Positions 16,148 through 25,405 of a DNA stretch of 64,000 nucleotides are shown here, piece by piece. Source of the stretch: Thermoanaerobacterium sp. PSU-2 (GTDB lineage Bacteria; Bacillota; Thermoanaerobacteria; Thermoanaerobacterales; Thermoanaerobacteraceae); contig NZ_MSQD01000009.1 in the NCBI RefSeq assembly GCF_002102475.1, forward strand, positions 1-64,000. The letters run 5' to 3'. The notes beneath the pieces are model-generated. The model did no database searches. It saw only the letters and a list, made by a program, of their open reading frames with translations, and was not told the origin of the DNA. Position numbers and translations under genes: made by a program. Position 1 is the first letter of the stretch. Each line of letters begins with the position of its first letter.

Positions 16148-17881
16148 ATGGGTACTAAAGTAATAGTGTTAGGCGGAGGATTCGGAGGAGCTACTGCTGC
16201 ACAAAAACTTGATAAATATTTGCTTAACAACGATGTGGAAATAATGCTTATCGAAAAAAATGATAGTCAGACATACCTTACAGAGCTACATGAAGTAGCT
16301 GGAAATAGGATAAAACCTGAAGGTGTAAAAGTTTCATTAAAAGAGGCGTTGGAGTACACACGCGTTAAGATTGTACAAGATGAAATAACCAAAGTTGACA
16401 TAGAAAACAAGAAGTTGTACTCAGAAACATCTGAATACGATTATGATTACCTTATAATAGCTTGTGGAAGTGAACCAGCCTATTTTGGAATTCCTGGCAT
16501 GAAAGAGCACGCTTTCACGTTGTGGTCTTTAAAAGACGCTGAAAAAATAAACAAGCACATTCGCGAAATGTTTAAAAAGGCACAATATGAAACTGACAAG
16601 CAAAAGAGAGCAAAAATGCTTACATTCATAGTCGGTGGCGGCGGTTTTACCGGAGTTGAAATGATAGGTGAACTCATGGAATGGGTAGATAGGCTGTGTA
16701 AAGAATACAAAATCCCAAGAAATGAAGTTAAACTATCTCTTGTGGAAGCATTGCCTAAAATATTACCTACAGTCAGCAGAGAAAATCTAGTTCAAAAAGT
16801 AGTAAATTTCCTCAACAAAAACGGAGTAGAAGTCAAGACAAATTCCATGATCACCAGCGTTACACCAGATGGCATCACATTAAAAACAGGAGAAGAAATT
16901 CCTACAAAAACGCTAATTTGGACAGGCGGCATTCAAGGAAATAGCTTCGTTGCAAATATTGGGCTTAATACAGATAAAAAAGGAAGAATCGTAGTAAATA
17001 AATACATGGAATCATCTAATCCGTACGTATATGCCATCGGCGACAGCGCCTCATATGTAGGAGAAGATGGAAAACCTATGCCTGCCTTGGTGGAATCTGC
17101 TTTGCAGTCTGCAGATGCCGCCGCATACAATATTGCCGCTTCCATTAAAAATACGCCAAAGAAAGAACTTAAACTAAATCTTCACGGAAATATGGTATCC
17201 GTAGGAAGAAGGTTTGCGATTGCCGAACTATCTGGCATAGGTGGACTCTCCGGATACCCAGCTACATTTATGAAGCACATTGTAAATATGCATTATCTAT
17301 TTGGCTTAAGTGGTCTCGGCATGTGTGCTCAATATATAAGAGATCAGTTTATAGATGTGCCTGATAAAGGCAAATTAAGCATAATTGAAAACCATGTAGC
17401 TGTTACTACAAACATGTTTTGGCTATCACTTATGAGGGTTTTCTTAGGTTTAATGTGGATCATCAGTGGTATCCAACATATACAAGAAGGATGGCTGTCA
17501 TCAGTTAAATTATCTGCTGGTGCGTCTTCAGCTCCGATGCAAAATGTACCTGCCTGGTATGGCTGGTTTATGGAAAAATTCATATTTCCTCATGCTATAT
17601 TCTTCCAGTCACTAATAACATTGTCTGAAATAGGCATTGGTCTTTTGCTTGTTGCAGGACTATTTACGTTTATTGCTGCACTTGGAACCATATTCCTTCA
17701 TATTAATTTCTACCTATCAGGTATGGCGACATTCAACAACTGGTGGTACGTCATAACTGCCATAGCCATAATGGGCGGCGCTGGAAGAGCATTTGGTCTC
17801 GACTACTATGTAATGCCTTGGCTTTCAAAAGTATTAAAGCACTGGGTTAGAAGGAAAAAACTAAAACTTAATGTATTTTAA
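16148..17881 (+). CDS. Type II NADH dehydrogenase fused to a DoxX-like membrane domain
   Basis: A 577-residue protein. Residues 1-400 form an NDH-2-like flavoprotein: the FAD fold GGGFGGATAA at the N-terminus, the NADH fold VGGGGFTGVEMIGEL near 160, and YAIGDSASY near 295. From about residue 420 a four-helix hydrophobic domain resembling DoxX/DoxD follows (MRVFLGLMWIISGIQHIQEG to the basic C-terminus). NDH-2 enzymes pass electrons from NADH to a membrane quinone without pumping. CAGGAGG precedes the ATG. It is divergent from the Gx-transporter/polyprenyl synthase pair. Listeria Ndh2 of extracellular electron transfer also has a membrane extension, so a similar role is possible. Confidence 0.85.
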   Translation: MGTKVIVLGGGFGGATAAQKLDKYLLNNDVEIMLIEKNDSQTYLTELHEVAGNRIKPEGVKVSLKEALEYTRVKIVQDEITKVDIENKKLYSETSEYDYDYLIIACGSEPAYFGIPGMKEHAFTLWSLKDAEKINKHIREMFKKAQYETDKQKRAKMLTFIVGGGGFTGVEMIGELMEWVDRLCKEYKIPRNEVKLSLVEALPKILPTVSRENLVQKVVNFLNKNGVEVKTNSMITSVTPDGITLKTGEEIPTKTLIWTGGIQGNSFVANIGLNTDKKGRIVVNKYMESSNPYVYAIGDSASYVGEDGKPMPALVESALQSADAAAYNIAASIKNTPKKELKLNLHGNMVSVGRRFAIAELSGIGGLSGYPATFMKHIVNMHYLFGLSGLGMCAQYIRDQFIDVPDKGKLSIIENHVAVTTNMFWLSLMRVFLGLMWIISGIQHIQEGWLSSVKLSAGASSAPMQNVPAWYGWFMEKFIFPHAIFFQSLITLSEIGIGLLLVAGLFTFIAALGTIFLHINFYLSGMATFNNWWYVITAIAIMGGAGRAFGLDYYVMPWLSKVLKHWVRRKKLKLNVF

Positions 17882-17882
17882 T

Positions 17883-17914
17883 AAAGGCTGTAGGATTTCT
17901 CCTATAGCCTTTTT
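17883..17914 (+). terminator. Terminator of the NDH-2 fusion gene
   Basis: AAAGGCTGTAGGA - TTTC - TCCTATAGCCTTT plus T-run; one G-T pair in a 13-bp stem. Confidence 0.88.
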
Positions 17915-17947
17915 GCTATTAAAAACATATTTGTGCTTAAGCTTTTT

Positions 17948-18517
17948 TTACGAGTATTTAGTTAATATCCTCTCTGCTATGACTTCCATAGGAAGAGTTG
18001 AGTCCATGCTCATCTTCCTCATCAGTGTGTAAGCTTCATCTTCATCTAATTTTTTTACTTTCATTAAAAGACCTTTAGCTTTCTCTATTTTCTTGCGGGC
18101 TTCTATTTGCTTTTTTAAGCTTTCTATCTCATTTTTTAAAGATAAATATTTTTTGTGATTTTCTATAACAAATTCAGTCAAACTTAATAACACTGCTTTA
18201 TCGATTGGTTTTAGCAAATAAGCAAATACCGAATAGTTTTTTACTTCCTCGATAAAGCCCCTTTGAATGGTCTGCGTCATCAATATGACAGGTGCCACAT
18301 TGTCGCTATCTATAATATGCGCTACTTCATAAGCATTCATTCCCACAATACCCATATCTACCAAAACAAGATCAGGCATCAAGGAGCGAGACAGCCTAAT
18401 TGCGCTTCCACCATCTCTCGCTTCATAGACTAGATGTCCACTGGACAAAAGCATTCCTTTAAGTGTGCTTCTGCTGTAGTCATTGCTATCAGCTATTATG
18501 ATGCGCCACTGACTCAT
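17948..18517 (-). CDS. Response regulator with ANTAR RNA-binding domain
   Basis: A 189-residue protein. The receiver domain (1-120) has the acidic pair in IIIADSND, the probable phospho-acceptor in LVLVDMG and the lysine in LLKPIDKA. A short coiled coil leads to an ANTAR domain (about 130-189: KKIEKAKGLLMKVKKLDEDEAYTLMRKMSM). ANTAR proteins bind nascent RNA and prevent termination. It begins 13 bases after glnA in the same operon, as in the clostridial glnA-nitR arrangement, so nitrogen control of glnA by antitermination is the likely role. No sensor kinase is adjacent. Confidence 0.88.
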   Translation of the reverse strand: MSQWRIIIADSNDYSRSTLKGMLLSSGHLVYEARDGGSAIRLSRSLMPDLVLVDMGIVGMNAYEVAHIIDSDNVAPVILMTQTIQRGFIEEVKNYSVFAYLLKPIDKAVLLSLTEFVIENHKKYLSLKNEIESLKKQIEARKKIEKAKGLLMKVKKLDEDEAYTLMRKMSMDSTLPMEVIAERILTKYS

Positions 18518-18530
18518 GAAAACACCTACC

Positions 18531-19865
18531 TTAAAACTTAGTAAGGTATTGGTCTATCTCCCACCTTGTGACGTAAGTCCTGTAGGAATCCCACTCAGAC
18601 CATTTTGCCTCAACATATTTATTGTATATATGCTCACCCAATGCATTTTTTATAACCTCATCTTCTTCTAAGATGACTAAGGCTTCTTCTAAAGATTCAG
18701 GTAATTTTTCTATATTCAATTCGCTTAATTCACTTTCACTCATTTCGTAAATATTTTTATCAACTGGCAACGGCGGCATTATCTTATTTTTTATGCCATC
18801 AAGTCCTGCAGCTAACGAACAAGCTAATGCTAAGTACGGATTATTGGAAGGATCAGGTGATCTAAGCTCTATCCTTGTTGAATTTCCTCTTTTAGCAGGT
18901 ATCCGTATGAGGGGACTTCTATTTCTTCCAGACCACGCAATGTATACAGGAGCTTCAAAGCCTGATACAAGCCTTTTGTATGAATTTACTGTAGGATTTG
19001 TTATGGACGTTAGCGCTTTTGCATGTTTCAAAAGGCCTCCAATGTAGTAATAGCAATCTTTGCTAAGGCCCATCTGGTCGCTTGGATCGTAAAATGCATT
19101 TTCACCGTTTTTCATGAGTGACTGATTCAAATGCATACCAGAACCTGCAATGCCGTACACAGGTTTAGGCATGAACGTCGCATGAAGTCCGTGCTTTTGC
19201 GCTATTATCCTTACTACCATTTTAAATGTCATGACATTATCTGCCGTTGCAAGCGCATCATCATATTTAAAATCTATTTCATGCTGCCCCGGTCCTACTT
19301 CATGGTGTGATGCCTCTATTGCAAATCCCATTTCTTTTAGTGTAGAAACCATTTCCTTTCGAGCGCTTTCTCCTAAATCAACTGGTGCCATATCAAAATA
19401 TCCTGCTGCATCCTGAGTGATTGTAGTAGGATTTCCTTTTTCATCTGTCAAAAACAGATAAAATTCACATTCTGGTCCCACATTCATAGTGTAGCCTAAT
19501 TTTTTTGCTTCTTCTAAATTTTTCTTAAGAATATACCTTGGATCACCTTCAAAAGGCGTACCATCAGGATTGTATATATCACAAATAAGCCTTGCCTCCA
19601 CACCACTTGTTGTCCTCCATGGAAATATTACAAATGTATCGGTATCTGGCCTTAAATACATATCAGATTCTTCGATTCTGACGAATCCGTCTATTGATGA
19701 TCCGTCAAACATTATTTCGTTATTTAAAGCCTTATCAAGCTCTTCAATAGGAATCGAGACATTTTTCATGACGCCAAAGATGTCGCTAAACTGCAAATGA
19801 ATGAACTCAACACCACGTTCTTTAGAAATCCTCAATACGTCTTCTGCACTGTATTTGTTTCCCAT
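18531..19865 (-). CDS. glnA: Glutamine synthetase, type I
   Basis: About 444 residues, the short GSI-alpha form of Firmicutes. Recognisable are [12 protein letters not shown] near the N-terminus, the metal-binding [20 protein letters not shown] and [22 protein letters not shown]. It makes glutamine from glutamate, ammonia and ATP. AAGGAGGATTGCT fixes the ATG; an open frame reaching 36 bases further upstream only traverses the regulatory hairpin. The ANTAR regulator is the next gene. No adenylylation tyrosine loop is evident, as expected for this subtype. Confidence 0.95.
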   Translation of the reverse strand: MGNKYSAEDVLRISKERGVEFIHLQFSDIFGVMKNVSIPIEELDKALNNEIMFDGSSIDGFVRIEESDMYLRPDTDTFVIFPWRTTSGVEARLICDIYNPDGTPFEGDPRYILKKNLEEAKKLGYTMNVGPECEFYLFLTDEKGNPTTITQDAAGYFDMAPVDLGESARKEMVSTLKEMGFAIEASHHEVGPGQHEIDFKYDDALATADNVMTFKMVVRIIAQKHGLHATFMPKPVYGIAGSGMHLNQSLMKNGENAFYDPSDQMGLSKDCYYYIGGLLKHAKALTSITNPTVNSYKRLVSGFEAPVYIAWSGRNRSPLIRIPAKRGNSTRIELRSPDPSNNPYLALACSLAAGLDGIKNKIMPPLPVDKNIYEMSESELSELNIEKLPESLEEALVILEEDEVIKNALGEHIYNKYVEAKWSEWDSYRTYVTRWEIDQYLTKF

Positions 19866-19881
19866 AGCAATCCTCCTTAAA

Positions 19882-19934
19882 TTAAAAATAGGTGTACTCA
19901 ATTAAGGACTCTATCTTCCTTCATTGAGGACACC
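19882..19934 (-). promoter_or_regulatory. Terminator-like leader hairpin of glnA
   Basis: Read on the minus strand: GGTGT/ACACC, CTCAAT/ATTGAG and AAGGA/TCCTT stack into one long stem interrupted by two single mismatches, with an eight-base loop, followed by TATTTTTAA. It lies between the glnA promoter and its ribosome binding site and is a candidate target for the ANTAR antiterminator. The loop is eight rather than the six bases typical of ANTAR targets. Confidence 0.65.
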
Positions 19935-19964
19935 ATTGCCCATCTAAAAGTATGACTTTACAAA

Positions 19965-19993
19965 ATTATAACACATGAAATTCAACATAACAA
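19965..19993 (-). promoter_or_regulatory. Probable promoter of glnA
   Basis: TTGTTA (19993-19988), 17 bases, TATAAT (19970-19965) on the minus strand, 30 bases before the leader hairpin. Confidence 0.65.
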
Positions 19994-19995
19994 TA

Positions 19996-20277
19996 TCATT
20001 CGTCCTTTTTTTCAAGCTCAATATCTATTCCATCTATAACACCAGATATGAGATTGAAAATCCATGTCCCAAAAGCGCTAATTAGCGCCAGCATCACCCC
20101 ATAAATTATGCCAAATATGAGTCCTCCAAATACACCTAAACCAAAGAATCTAGCATCTCCTATACTCCCGAATAGCCCCCCAATTAAACCTAAAACAGCT
20201 CCAATTATAACACCGTATAACAATGTGAACTTAAAGACAGAAAAAACAGACACTTTTTTGATTTTATAATTCCACAT
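19996..20277 (-). CDS. Small glycine-rich membrane protein (DUF3566-like?)
   Basis: About 93 residues. An N-terminal YKIKKVSVFSVFK segment is followed by two glycine-rich hydrophobic stretches (about 18-38 and 46-78) and an acidic tail. The layout resembles DUF3566 membrane proteins, but I am not sure of the family. AAAGGAGAG before the ATG decides the start. It lies upstream of the glnA promoter on the same strand. Function unknown. Confidence 0.6.
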   Translation of the reverse strand: MWNYKIKKVSVFSVFKFTLLYGVIIGAVLGLIGGLFGSIGDARFFGLGVFGGLIFGIIYGVMLALISAFGTWIFNLISGVIDGIDIELEKKDE

Positions 20278-20439
20278 ACGCACTCTCCTTTCATGTAGCC
20301 TTTAGCTACTACGTTATAATTATATTATACCATAATTTTCTTATGCAAGTACAAAAATTTATAACCTTACAAATTTTAAAAAAATTATCTGTTCATTAAA
20401 TTAAAACATCCTGGCAATACTATCTATTGAGGTGATTCT

Positions 20440-21309
20440 ATGAAAAAATATCGTAAAATTGTCTGTCTATTATTGATATTTATTTCAGTATTTCAGCTTT
20501 CTGCTTGCAAGAATAAGCAAAAAAAGCCCATTCCGCAGAAAAAACCCAGCACGACTCAAAAAATGTCTACACCGAAAGAGCTTACTAAAATCGAAAGCGA
20601 CATCGACACAATAATAAAAGAGGCTAAGAAACTTAAAGAATCTCAAAGTGGCAAAAGCGCTCAACAATCAACTACAACATTAGCACCTCAGAATAAAAAG
20701 CAAAGTTCATCAAAAAGCCAAGGAGGCGGAAAATCTAATGAAAAAGGTGCTAATAAAAAACAGCAAAAACAGTCACCAGAGGAAAAATCGTGGAGCACGA
20801 TAGATAAAACTGTAAAAGATATACATACAAATTGGAATGTTTTAAGCCCTATTGCTACAAAAGCTGGAGCCAGTACCGATTTGCTAAATAATGTAAGCAC
20901 AGCGATAAATATTCTAACGACAAAGTCTTCCAGTAAATCATTAGATGATACAATGATCGCTGCAAATAATGTCTACAAATTTGTGCCTGAAATCGAAAAT
21001 TACTTTAAGACGACATCACCACCAGATATTAAAAAGCTCAGATTTTACAGCAGAGACATCGAGTTTAATTCAACTTTAGGCAAGTGGGATATTGCACTAA
21101 AAGATATAAATGAGATAAAAGCGATTTGGAAAAACATAAGGATAAAATTGCCTAAAGACGCTAAAAACGCATCAGATAAATTTGATGCAGGTCTTAGTGA
21201 ATTGGAAAAAGCTGTACAGTCAAAAGACAGCACCATCACCAAAATCAAAACAAGCGTTCTAGAGACAGATATTAAATCGCTTGAAAAAGCATCAAAGTCA
21301 CAAAAATAA
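20440..21309 (+). CDS. Predicted lipoprotein, unknown function
   Basis: A 289-residue protein with a lipoprotein signal peptide ending LSAC at residue 23. A lysine/glutamine/serine-rich, probably disordered stretch (about 25-105) is followed by a helical domain (about 110-289) with SWSTIDKTVKDIHTNWN and SRDIEFNSTLGKWDIALKDINEI. No enzyme motif is visible. It is monocistronic with its own terminator and lies upstream of, but unlinked to, the lysine operon. Confidence 0.65.
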   Translation: MKKYRKIVCLLLIFISVFQLSACKNKQKKPIPQKKPSTTQKMSTPKELTKIESDIDTIIKEAKKLKESQSGKSAQQSTTTLAPQNKKQSSSKSQGGGKSNEKGANKKQQKQSPEEKSWSTIDKTVKDIHTNWNVLSPIATKAGASTDLLNNVSTAINILTTKSSSKSLDDTMIAANNVYKFVPEIENYFKTTSPPDIKKLRFYSRDIEFNSTLGKWDIALKDINEIKAIWKNIRIKLPKDAKNASDKFDAGLSELEKAVQSKDSTITKIKTSVLETDIKSLEKASKSQK

Positions 21310-21330
21310 CCTCTTTTAGGGGTTATTTTT
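21302..21330 (+). terminator. Terminator of the lipoprotein gene
   Basis: AAAAATAACC / GGTTATTTTT, ten-bp stem with a nine-base loop, containing the stop codon. Confidence 0.82.
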
Positions 21331-21438
21331 GTATAACCTTATTTTATTGACTTCATATAATAATAATGATATATTTTAAATAACAAAATTACTTTATTGC
21401 ACTATATCATTGAATTTTTATTTTTAAGGAGGATAATA

Positions 21439-22422
21439 ATGGGAGTCAATGTAGCAATCGTAGGTGCAACAGGCCTCGTAGGAAGAACGTTCATTAAAGT
21501 TTTAGAAGAGAGAAATTTCCCGGTGGACAATTTATATTTGTTTGCCTCAAAAAGAACTGCCGGCCAAAAGCTTACATTTAAAGGAAATGAATACACTGTA
21601 GAAGAATTGACAGAAAAAAGCTTTGATAGAGATATAAAGATAGCATTATTTTCAGCAGGCGCTACAGTAAGTAAAATGTACGCTCCTATAGCAGCAGAAA
21701 AAGGAGTAACAGTCGTTGACAACTCCAGCGCATGGCGAATGGATGATAATGTACCACTGGTAGTTCCTGAAGTAAATCCACAAGATATTAAATGGAATAA
21801 AGGCATAATAGCAAATCCTAATTGTTCAACGATTCAAATGGTAGTCCCGCTAAAGCCCCTTCATGACAGATACAAAATAAAGAGAATTGTCGTCTCAACA
21901 TATCAAGCAGTATCTGGTGCAGGCAAAAAAGGCGTTGATGACCTTGAAAGAACATTAAATGGCGAAAAAAATCAATGTTTCCCTTACCCTATAGCAAATA
22001 ACTGTATTCCTCATATAGATGTATTTTTACCTGATGGATATACAAAAGAGGAGCTTAAAATGATCAATGAGACAAAAAAGATAATGGGTGACAATTCTAT
22101 AAAGGTATCACCTACGACGGTTAGAGTGCCCGTTAAGAATTCCCACAGTGAAAGCGTCAATATTGAATTTGAAAAACCTTATCAAATGGAAGACTTAAAG
22201 AACATTTTAAAAAATGCTCCTGGAGTAGTTTTAATGGATGATCCAGAAAACAACATATACCCAGTTGCTACAATCGCAACAGGTCACGATGAAGTATTTG
22301 TGGGTAGATTAAGACGTGATGAAACAGTATACAGCGGATTAAATATGTGGATTGTTGCAGATAATATCAGAAAAGGCGCCGCATCTAATGCTGTGCAAAT
22401 TGCTGAGCTTTTGATTAAATGA
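21439..22422 (+). CDS. asd: Aspartate-semialdehyde dehydrogenase
   Basis: About 327 residues. NADP-binding VAIVGATGLVGRTF is at the N-terminus; the catalytic cysteine is C129 in NPNCSTIQM, and a late SHSESVNIEF segment follows. It reduces aspartyl phosphate to aspartate semialdehyde, the branch-point to lysine, threonine and diaminopimelate. TAAGGAGGATAAT precedes the ATG; a longer open frame upstream lacks such a site. It opens the operon asd-dapA-dapB-dapH, with 32 bases to dapA. The 129-bp upstream gap is too short for a full lysine riboswitch. Confidence 0.95.
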   Translation: MGVNVAIVGATGLVGRTFIKVLEERNFPVDNLYLFASKRTAGQKLTFKGNEYTVEELTEKSFDRDIKIALFSAGATVSKMYAPIAAEKGVTVVDNSSAWRMDDNVPLVVPEVNPQDIKWNKGIIANPNCSTIQMVVPLKPLHDRYKIKRIVVSTYQAVSGAGKKGVDDLERTLNGEKNQCFPYPIANNCIPHIDVFLPDGYTKEELKMINETKKIMGDNSIKVSPTTVRVPVKNSHSESVNIEFEKPYQMEDLKNILKNAPGVVLMDDPENNIYPVATIATGHDEVFVGRLRRDETVYSGLNMWIVADNIRKGAASNAVQIAELLIK

Positions 22423-22454
22423 TGTCTTTATGATCTGAGAAAGGATGGTTAATA

Positions 22455-23336
22455 ATGCCAGTATTTAAGGGTTCAGGTGTTGCCCTCGTTACCCCATTCA
22501 CTGAAGATGGAGTTAATTTTAATAAGTTAGAGGAACTTTTAGAATGGCATATAAAAGAAGGTACAGATGCCATAATAATATGTGGCACAACTGGTGAATC
22601 GTCAACGATGACAGATAAAGAAAGAATGGATACAATTAAATTTGCAGTTGATAAAGTAAATGGTCGCATCCCGGTCATAGCTGGGACTGGCAGCAATGAT
22701 ACGCGTCACAGCATTGAACTAAGTAAATATGCTTCATCTGTCGGTGCTGATGCTCTGCTTGTCATAACACCATACTACAATAAGACTACTCAAGCAGGAC
22801 TTGTCAAACATTTTACGGAAATCGCCAAAAATGTCGATAAGCCAATAATAATATACAATGTTCCAAGTAGAACAGGAATGAACGTGAAACCAGAAACATA
22901 CTTAGAAATATGCAAATACGTTGACAATGTTGTTGGTGTAAAAGAGGCCAGTAGCGATATAGTTCAGATAGCTGAGATAGCCAGGATAATGGGCGATAAA
23001 TTTGAAATATATTCAGGAAACGACGATCAAGTCGTGCCGATACTTTCATTAGGAGGCATAGGTGTAATTTCTGTCACCGCAAATATCGTGCCTCAAAAAA
23101 TACACGAAATGGTAATGCTATTTTTGAATGGAGATATAGAAGCCGCAAGAAAGTTGCAATTGGAATTAAATCCTTTAAATAGCGTCATGTTCATAGAAAC
23201 TAATCCAATTCCAGTCAAGACGGCAATGAATTTAATGGGTTTCAATGTCGGACCATTGAGGCTTCCTTTAGTCGATATGTCCGAAAAGAATTTAAATGCA
23301 CTGAAAACTACGTTAAAAGAATTTGGACTGATATGA
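22455..23336 (+). CDS. dapA: 4-hydroxy-tetrahydrodipicolinate synthase
   Basis: A 293-residue (beta/alpha)8 aldolase. [10 protein letters not shown] binds pyruvate, Y134 lies in IYNVPSRTG, and the Schiff-base lysine is K163 in VGVKEASSD. It condenses pyruvate with aspartate semialdehyde. Second gene of the diaminopimelate/lysine operon; its product also supplies dipicolinate for spores. Confidence 0.96.
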   Translation: MPVFKGSGVALVTPFTEDGVNFNKLEELLEWHIKEGTDAIIICGTTGESSTMTDKERMDTIKFAVDKVNGRIPVIAGTGSNDTRHSIELSKYASSVGADALLVITPYYNKTTQAGLVKHFTEIAKNVDKPIIIYNVPSRTGMNVKPETYLEICKYVDNVVGVKEASSDIVQIAEIARIMGDKFEIYSGNDDQVVPILSLGGIGVISVTANIVPQKIHEMVMLFLNGDIEAARKLQLELNPLNSVMFIETNPIPVKTAMNLMGFNVGPLRLPLVDMSEKNLNALKTTLKEFGLI

Positions 23337-23349
23337 GGAGGCTGTATTA

Positions 23350-24105
23350 ATGATAAGAGTGATAATAAATGGCTGCTGTGGAAAAATGGGCAAAGTAATC
23401 GCAAGCAGGGCTTCACAAAACCCAGACTTTGAAGTTGTTGCTGGAATCGATCAAAATCAGTGTCAATGCGGATTTCCCGTCTACAAAAGCCTTGATGAAG
23501 TAGATGTGGATGCCGATGTGGTGATAGATTTTTCATATCACACTGCTGTGCCGCAATTGTTAAAAGCCGCTGTAAGCAAAAATTTACCTGTTGTCGTTGC
23601 AACAACAGGGCTTGACGAAGAAGAAATTAACTCTTTAAAAGAAGCATCTAACCATATTCCTGTGTTTAGGTCTGCTAACATGTCGTTAGGCATCAATGTA
23701 CTTATAAGTTTAGTCAAAGAAGCCGCAAGAGTTTTAAGTGATAATTTTGACATAGAAATACTTGAAATGCACCACAATATGAAAAAAGATTCGCCAAGCG
23801 GAACAGCTTTGCTTATTGCGGATGCCATCAACAGCGTTTTAGGTGATAGAATGGAATATGTGTATGGAAGACACTCAAATGTAGATAAGCGAGATAAAAA
23901 TGAAATAGGAATCCATGCTTTAAGGGGTGGCACCGTAGTAGGCGAACATGAAGTGATTTTCGCTGGTCACGACGAAATCATTAAAATCAGCCATTCTGCA
24001 AGATCAAGAGAAATATTTGGGAATGGCGCGCTTTTAGCAGCTAAGTTTTTAATAAATCAAAAACCTGGACTTTACGACATGGAATCACTTGTCAAGAAAG
24101 GATGA
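23350..24105 (+). CDS. dapB: 4-hydroxy-tetrahydrodipicolinate reductase
   Basis: A 251-residue NAD(P)H enzyme with the N-terminal INGCCGKMGKVIA fold, the catalytic histidines and lysine in EMHHNMKKDSPSGTA, and the C-terminal REIFGNGALLAAKFL. It reduces the DapA product to tetrahydrodipicolinate. Gene spacing is 13 bases from dapA and 6 to the acyltransferase gene. Confidence 0.96.
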   Translation: MIRVIINGCCGKMGKVIASRASQNPDFEVVAGIDQNQCQCGFPVYKSLDEVDVDADVVIDFSYHTAVPQLLKAAVSKNLPVVVATTGLDEEEINSLKEASNHIPVFRSANMSLGINVLISLVKEAARVLSDNFDIEILEMHHNMKKDSPSGTALLIADAINSVLGDRMEYVYGRHSNVDKRDKNEIGIHALRGGTVVGEHEVIFAGHDEIIKISHSARSREIFGNGALLAAKFLINQKPGLYDMESLVKKG

Positions 24106-24111
24106 TGACTT

Positions 24112-24825
24112 TTGAATTCAAAAGATGAATTGACAAATCCTTATGAAATAGCAAAATTCATAAAGGAATCTAAAAAATCAACACCAGTAAAAGCCTATAT
24201 AAACGGAAACATAGATGTAGACGAAAAGATATTTAAAGTTTTTGGCACTGACAATTTTAAAATAATTTTTGGAGAATTAGAAGATGTTAAAAAACTTTTA
24301 GATGAAAACAAAGACAAGATTAAGGATTATCACCTTGAATACGATAGGCGAAATTCAGCGATACCATTACTAGATATAAAAGACTTAAATGCCCGTATCG
24401 AACCAGGCGCCATCATAAGAGATAGAGTAAAAATAGGAAAAAATGCAGTAATCATGATGGGTGCTATCATAAATATAGGTGCTGAAATTGGTGAAAATAC
24501 AATGATAGACATGAATGCCGTTATCGGTGCAAGAGGAATAATCGGGAAAAATGTCCATGTTGGCGCTGGTGCAGTCATAGCAGGCGTGCTGGAGCCACCA
24601 AGCAGTATACCTGTTATAGTTGAAGATAATGTGCTTATAGGAGCTAATGCCGTCCTTCTAGAAGGTGTCAGAGTTGGTCACGATGCTGTTGTGGCAGCAG
24701 GGTCTGTCGTCACAGAAGACGTACCGCCAAACACTGTCGTAGCTGGCGTCCCTGCTAAAATTGTCAAAATCAAAGACGAAAAGACCAGAGAAAAAACTAA
24801 ACTATTGGACGATTTAAGAGGTTAA
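24112..24825 (+). CDS. dapH: Tetrahydrodipicolinate N-acetyltransferase
   Basis: A 237-residue left-handed beta-helix acyltransferase. The N-terminal 80 residues form a small alpha/beta domain; the rest is hexapeptide repeats ([32 protein letters not shown]) with the acetyltransferase-type [10 protein letters not shown] end. The length and N-domain match the acetyl (DapH) rather than succinyl branch. The start is TTG after AGGATG. A strong terminator closes the operon. Confidence 0.93.
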   Translation: MNSKDELTNPYEIAKFIKESKKSTPVKAYINGNIDVDEKIFKVFGTDNFKIIFGELEDVKKLLDENKDKIKDYHLEYDRRNSAIPLLDIKDLNARIEPGAIIRDRVKIGKNAVIMMGAIINIGAEIGENTMIDMNAVIGARGIIGKNVHVGAGAVIAGVLEPPSSIPVIVEDNVLIGANAVLLEGVRVGHDAVVAAGSVVTEDVPPNTVVAGVPAKIVKIKDEKTREKTKLLDDLRG

Positions 24826-24826
24826 A

Positions 24827-24849
24827 AAAACCCGGCTTAGCCGGGTTTT
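24827..24849. terminator. Bidirectional terminator between dapH and cobO
   Basis: AAAACCCGGC - TTA - GCCGGGTTTT, a perfect ten-bp stem serving both convergent genes. Confidence 0.92.
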
Positions 24850-25375
24850 AAAATTCTATTCCATATCTAGCGGAAATACCTTTTTCAAAAGGATGTTTAA
24901 CTAACTTCATCTCTGTCACAAGATCTGCATTATCAATAAGCTCTTTAGGAGCATTTCTTCCTGTTAAAATCATCTCCATTGTATCTGGCTTTTCCTTCAT
25001 GAGTTTAAGCACATCTTCCACAGAAAAAATATTGTTCTGTATTACCCCCATTATTTCATCTAATATAAGCATATCGCACTCTTCATTTTTAATGACATTT
25101 TCTATAAATTTATAAGCCTCATGCATCTCATCTCTAAGTACATTTTTTTCGTTCTCATCCATCTGAAAGAAGAATTTTTCACTTGACTGAAATCTAAAAA
25201 CCTTGAAATTATCTATGTTTTTTAAAACATAAAGCTCTCCCGTATCTCTCCCTTTTAAAAATTGAACCATATATACCTTAAAGTCTCTGCCTAAAGCTCT
25301 TATGCCAAGGCCTATAGCAGCAGTCGTCTTGCCTTTTCCATCGCCTGTGTATATTTGGATCAAACCGTTTTTCAA
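24848..25375 (-). CDS. cobO: Cob(I)yrinic acid a,c-diamide adenosyltransferase
   Basis: About 175 residues with the P-loop YTGDGKGKTTAA at the N-terminus, then MVQFLKGRDTGE and the Walker-B-like MLILDEIMG. It transfers the adenosyl group of ATP to corrinoids. I place the start at a TTG eight bases after AGGAGAG; a TTG two codons earlier is too close to that site. No other cobalamin gene is in the window, so it probably serves salvage or a distant pathway. Confidence 0.9.
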   Translation of the reverse strand: MKNGLIQIYTGDGKGKTTAAIGLGIRALGRDFKVYMVQFLKGRDTGELYVLKNIDNFKVFRFQSSEKFFFQMDENEKNVLRDEMHEAYKFIENVIKNEECDMLILDEIMGVIQNNIFSVEDVLKLMKEKPDTMEMILTGRNAPKELIDNADLVTEMKLVKHPFEKGISARYGIEF

Positions 25376-25405
25376 CGACAATCTCTCCTTTTGTATGTAA
25401 AATAT

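Noticed and set aside
19866-19901. Longer N-terminus of glutamine synthetase
   Set aside because: The extra codons run through the leader hairpin and the ribosome binding site; AAGGAGG points to the ATG at 19865.
21331-21438. Lysine riboswitch upstream of asd
   Set aside because: The gap is too short and no conserved L-box elements are visible.
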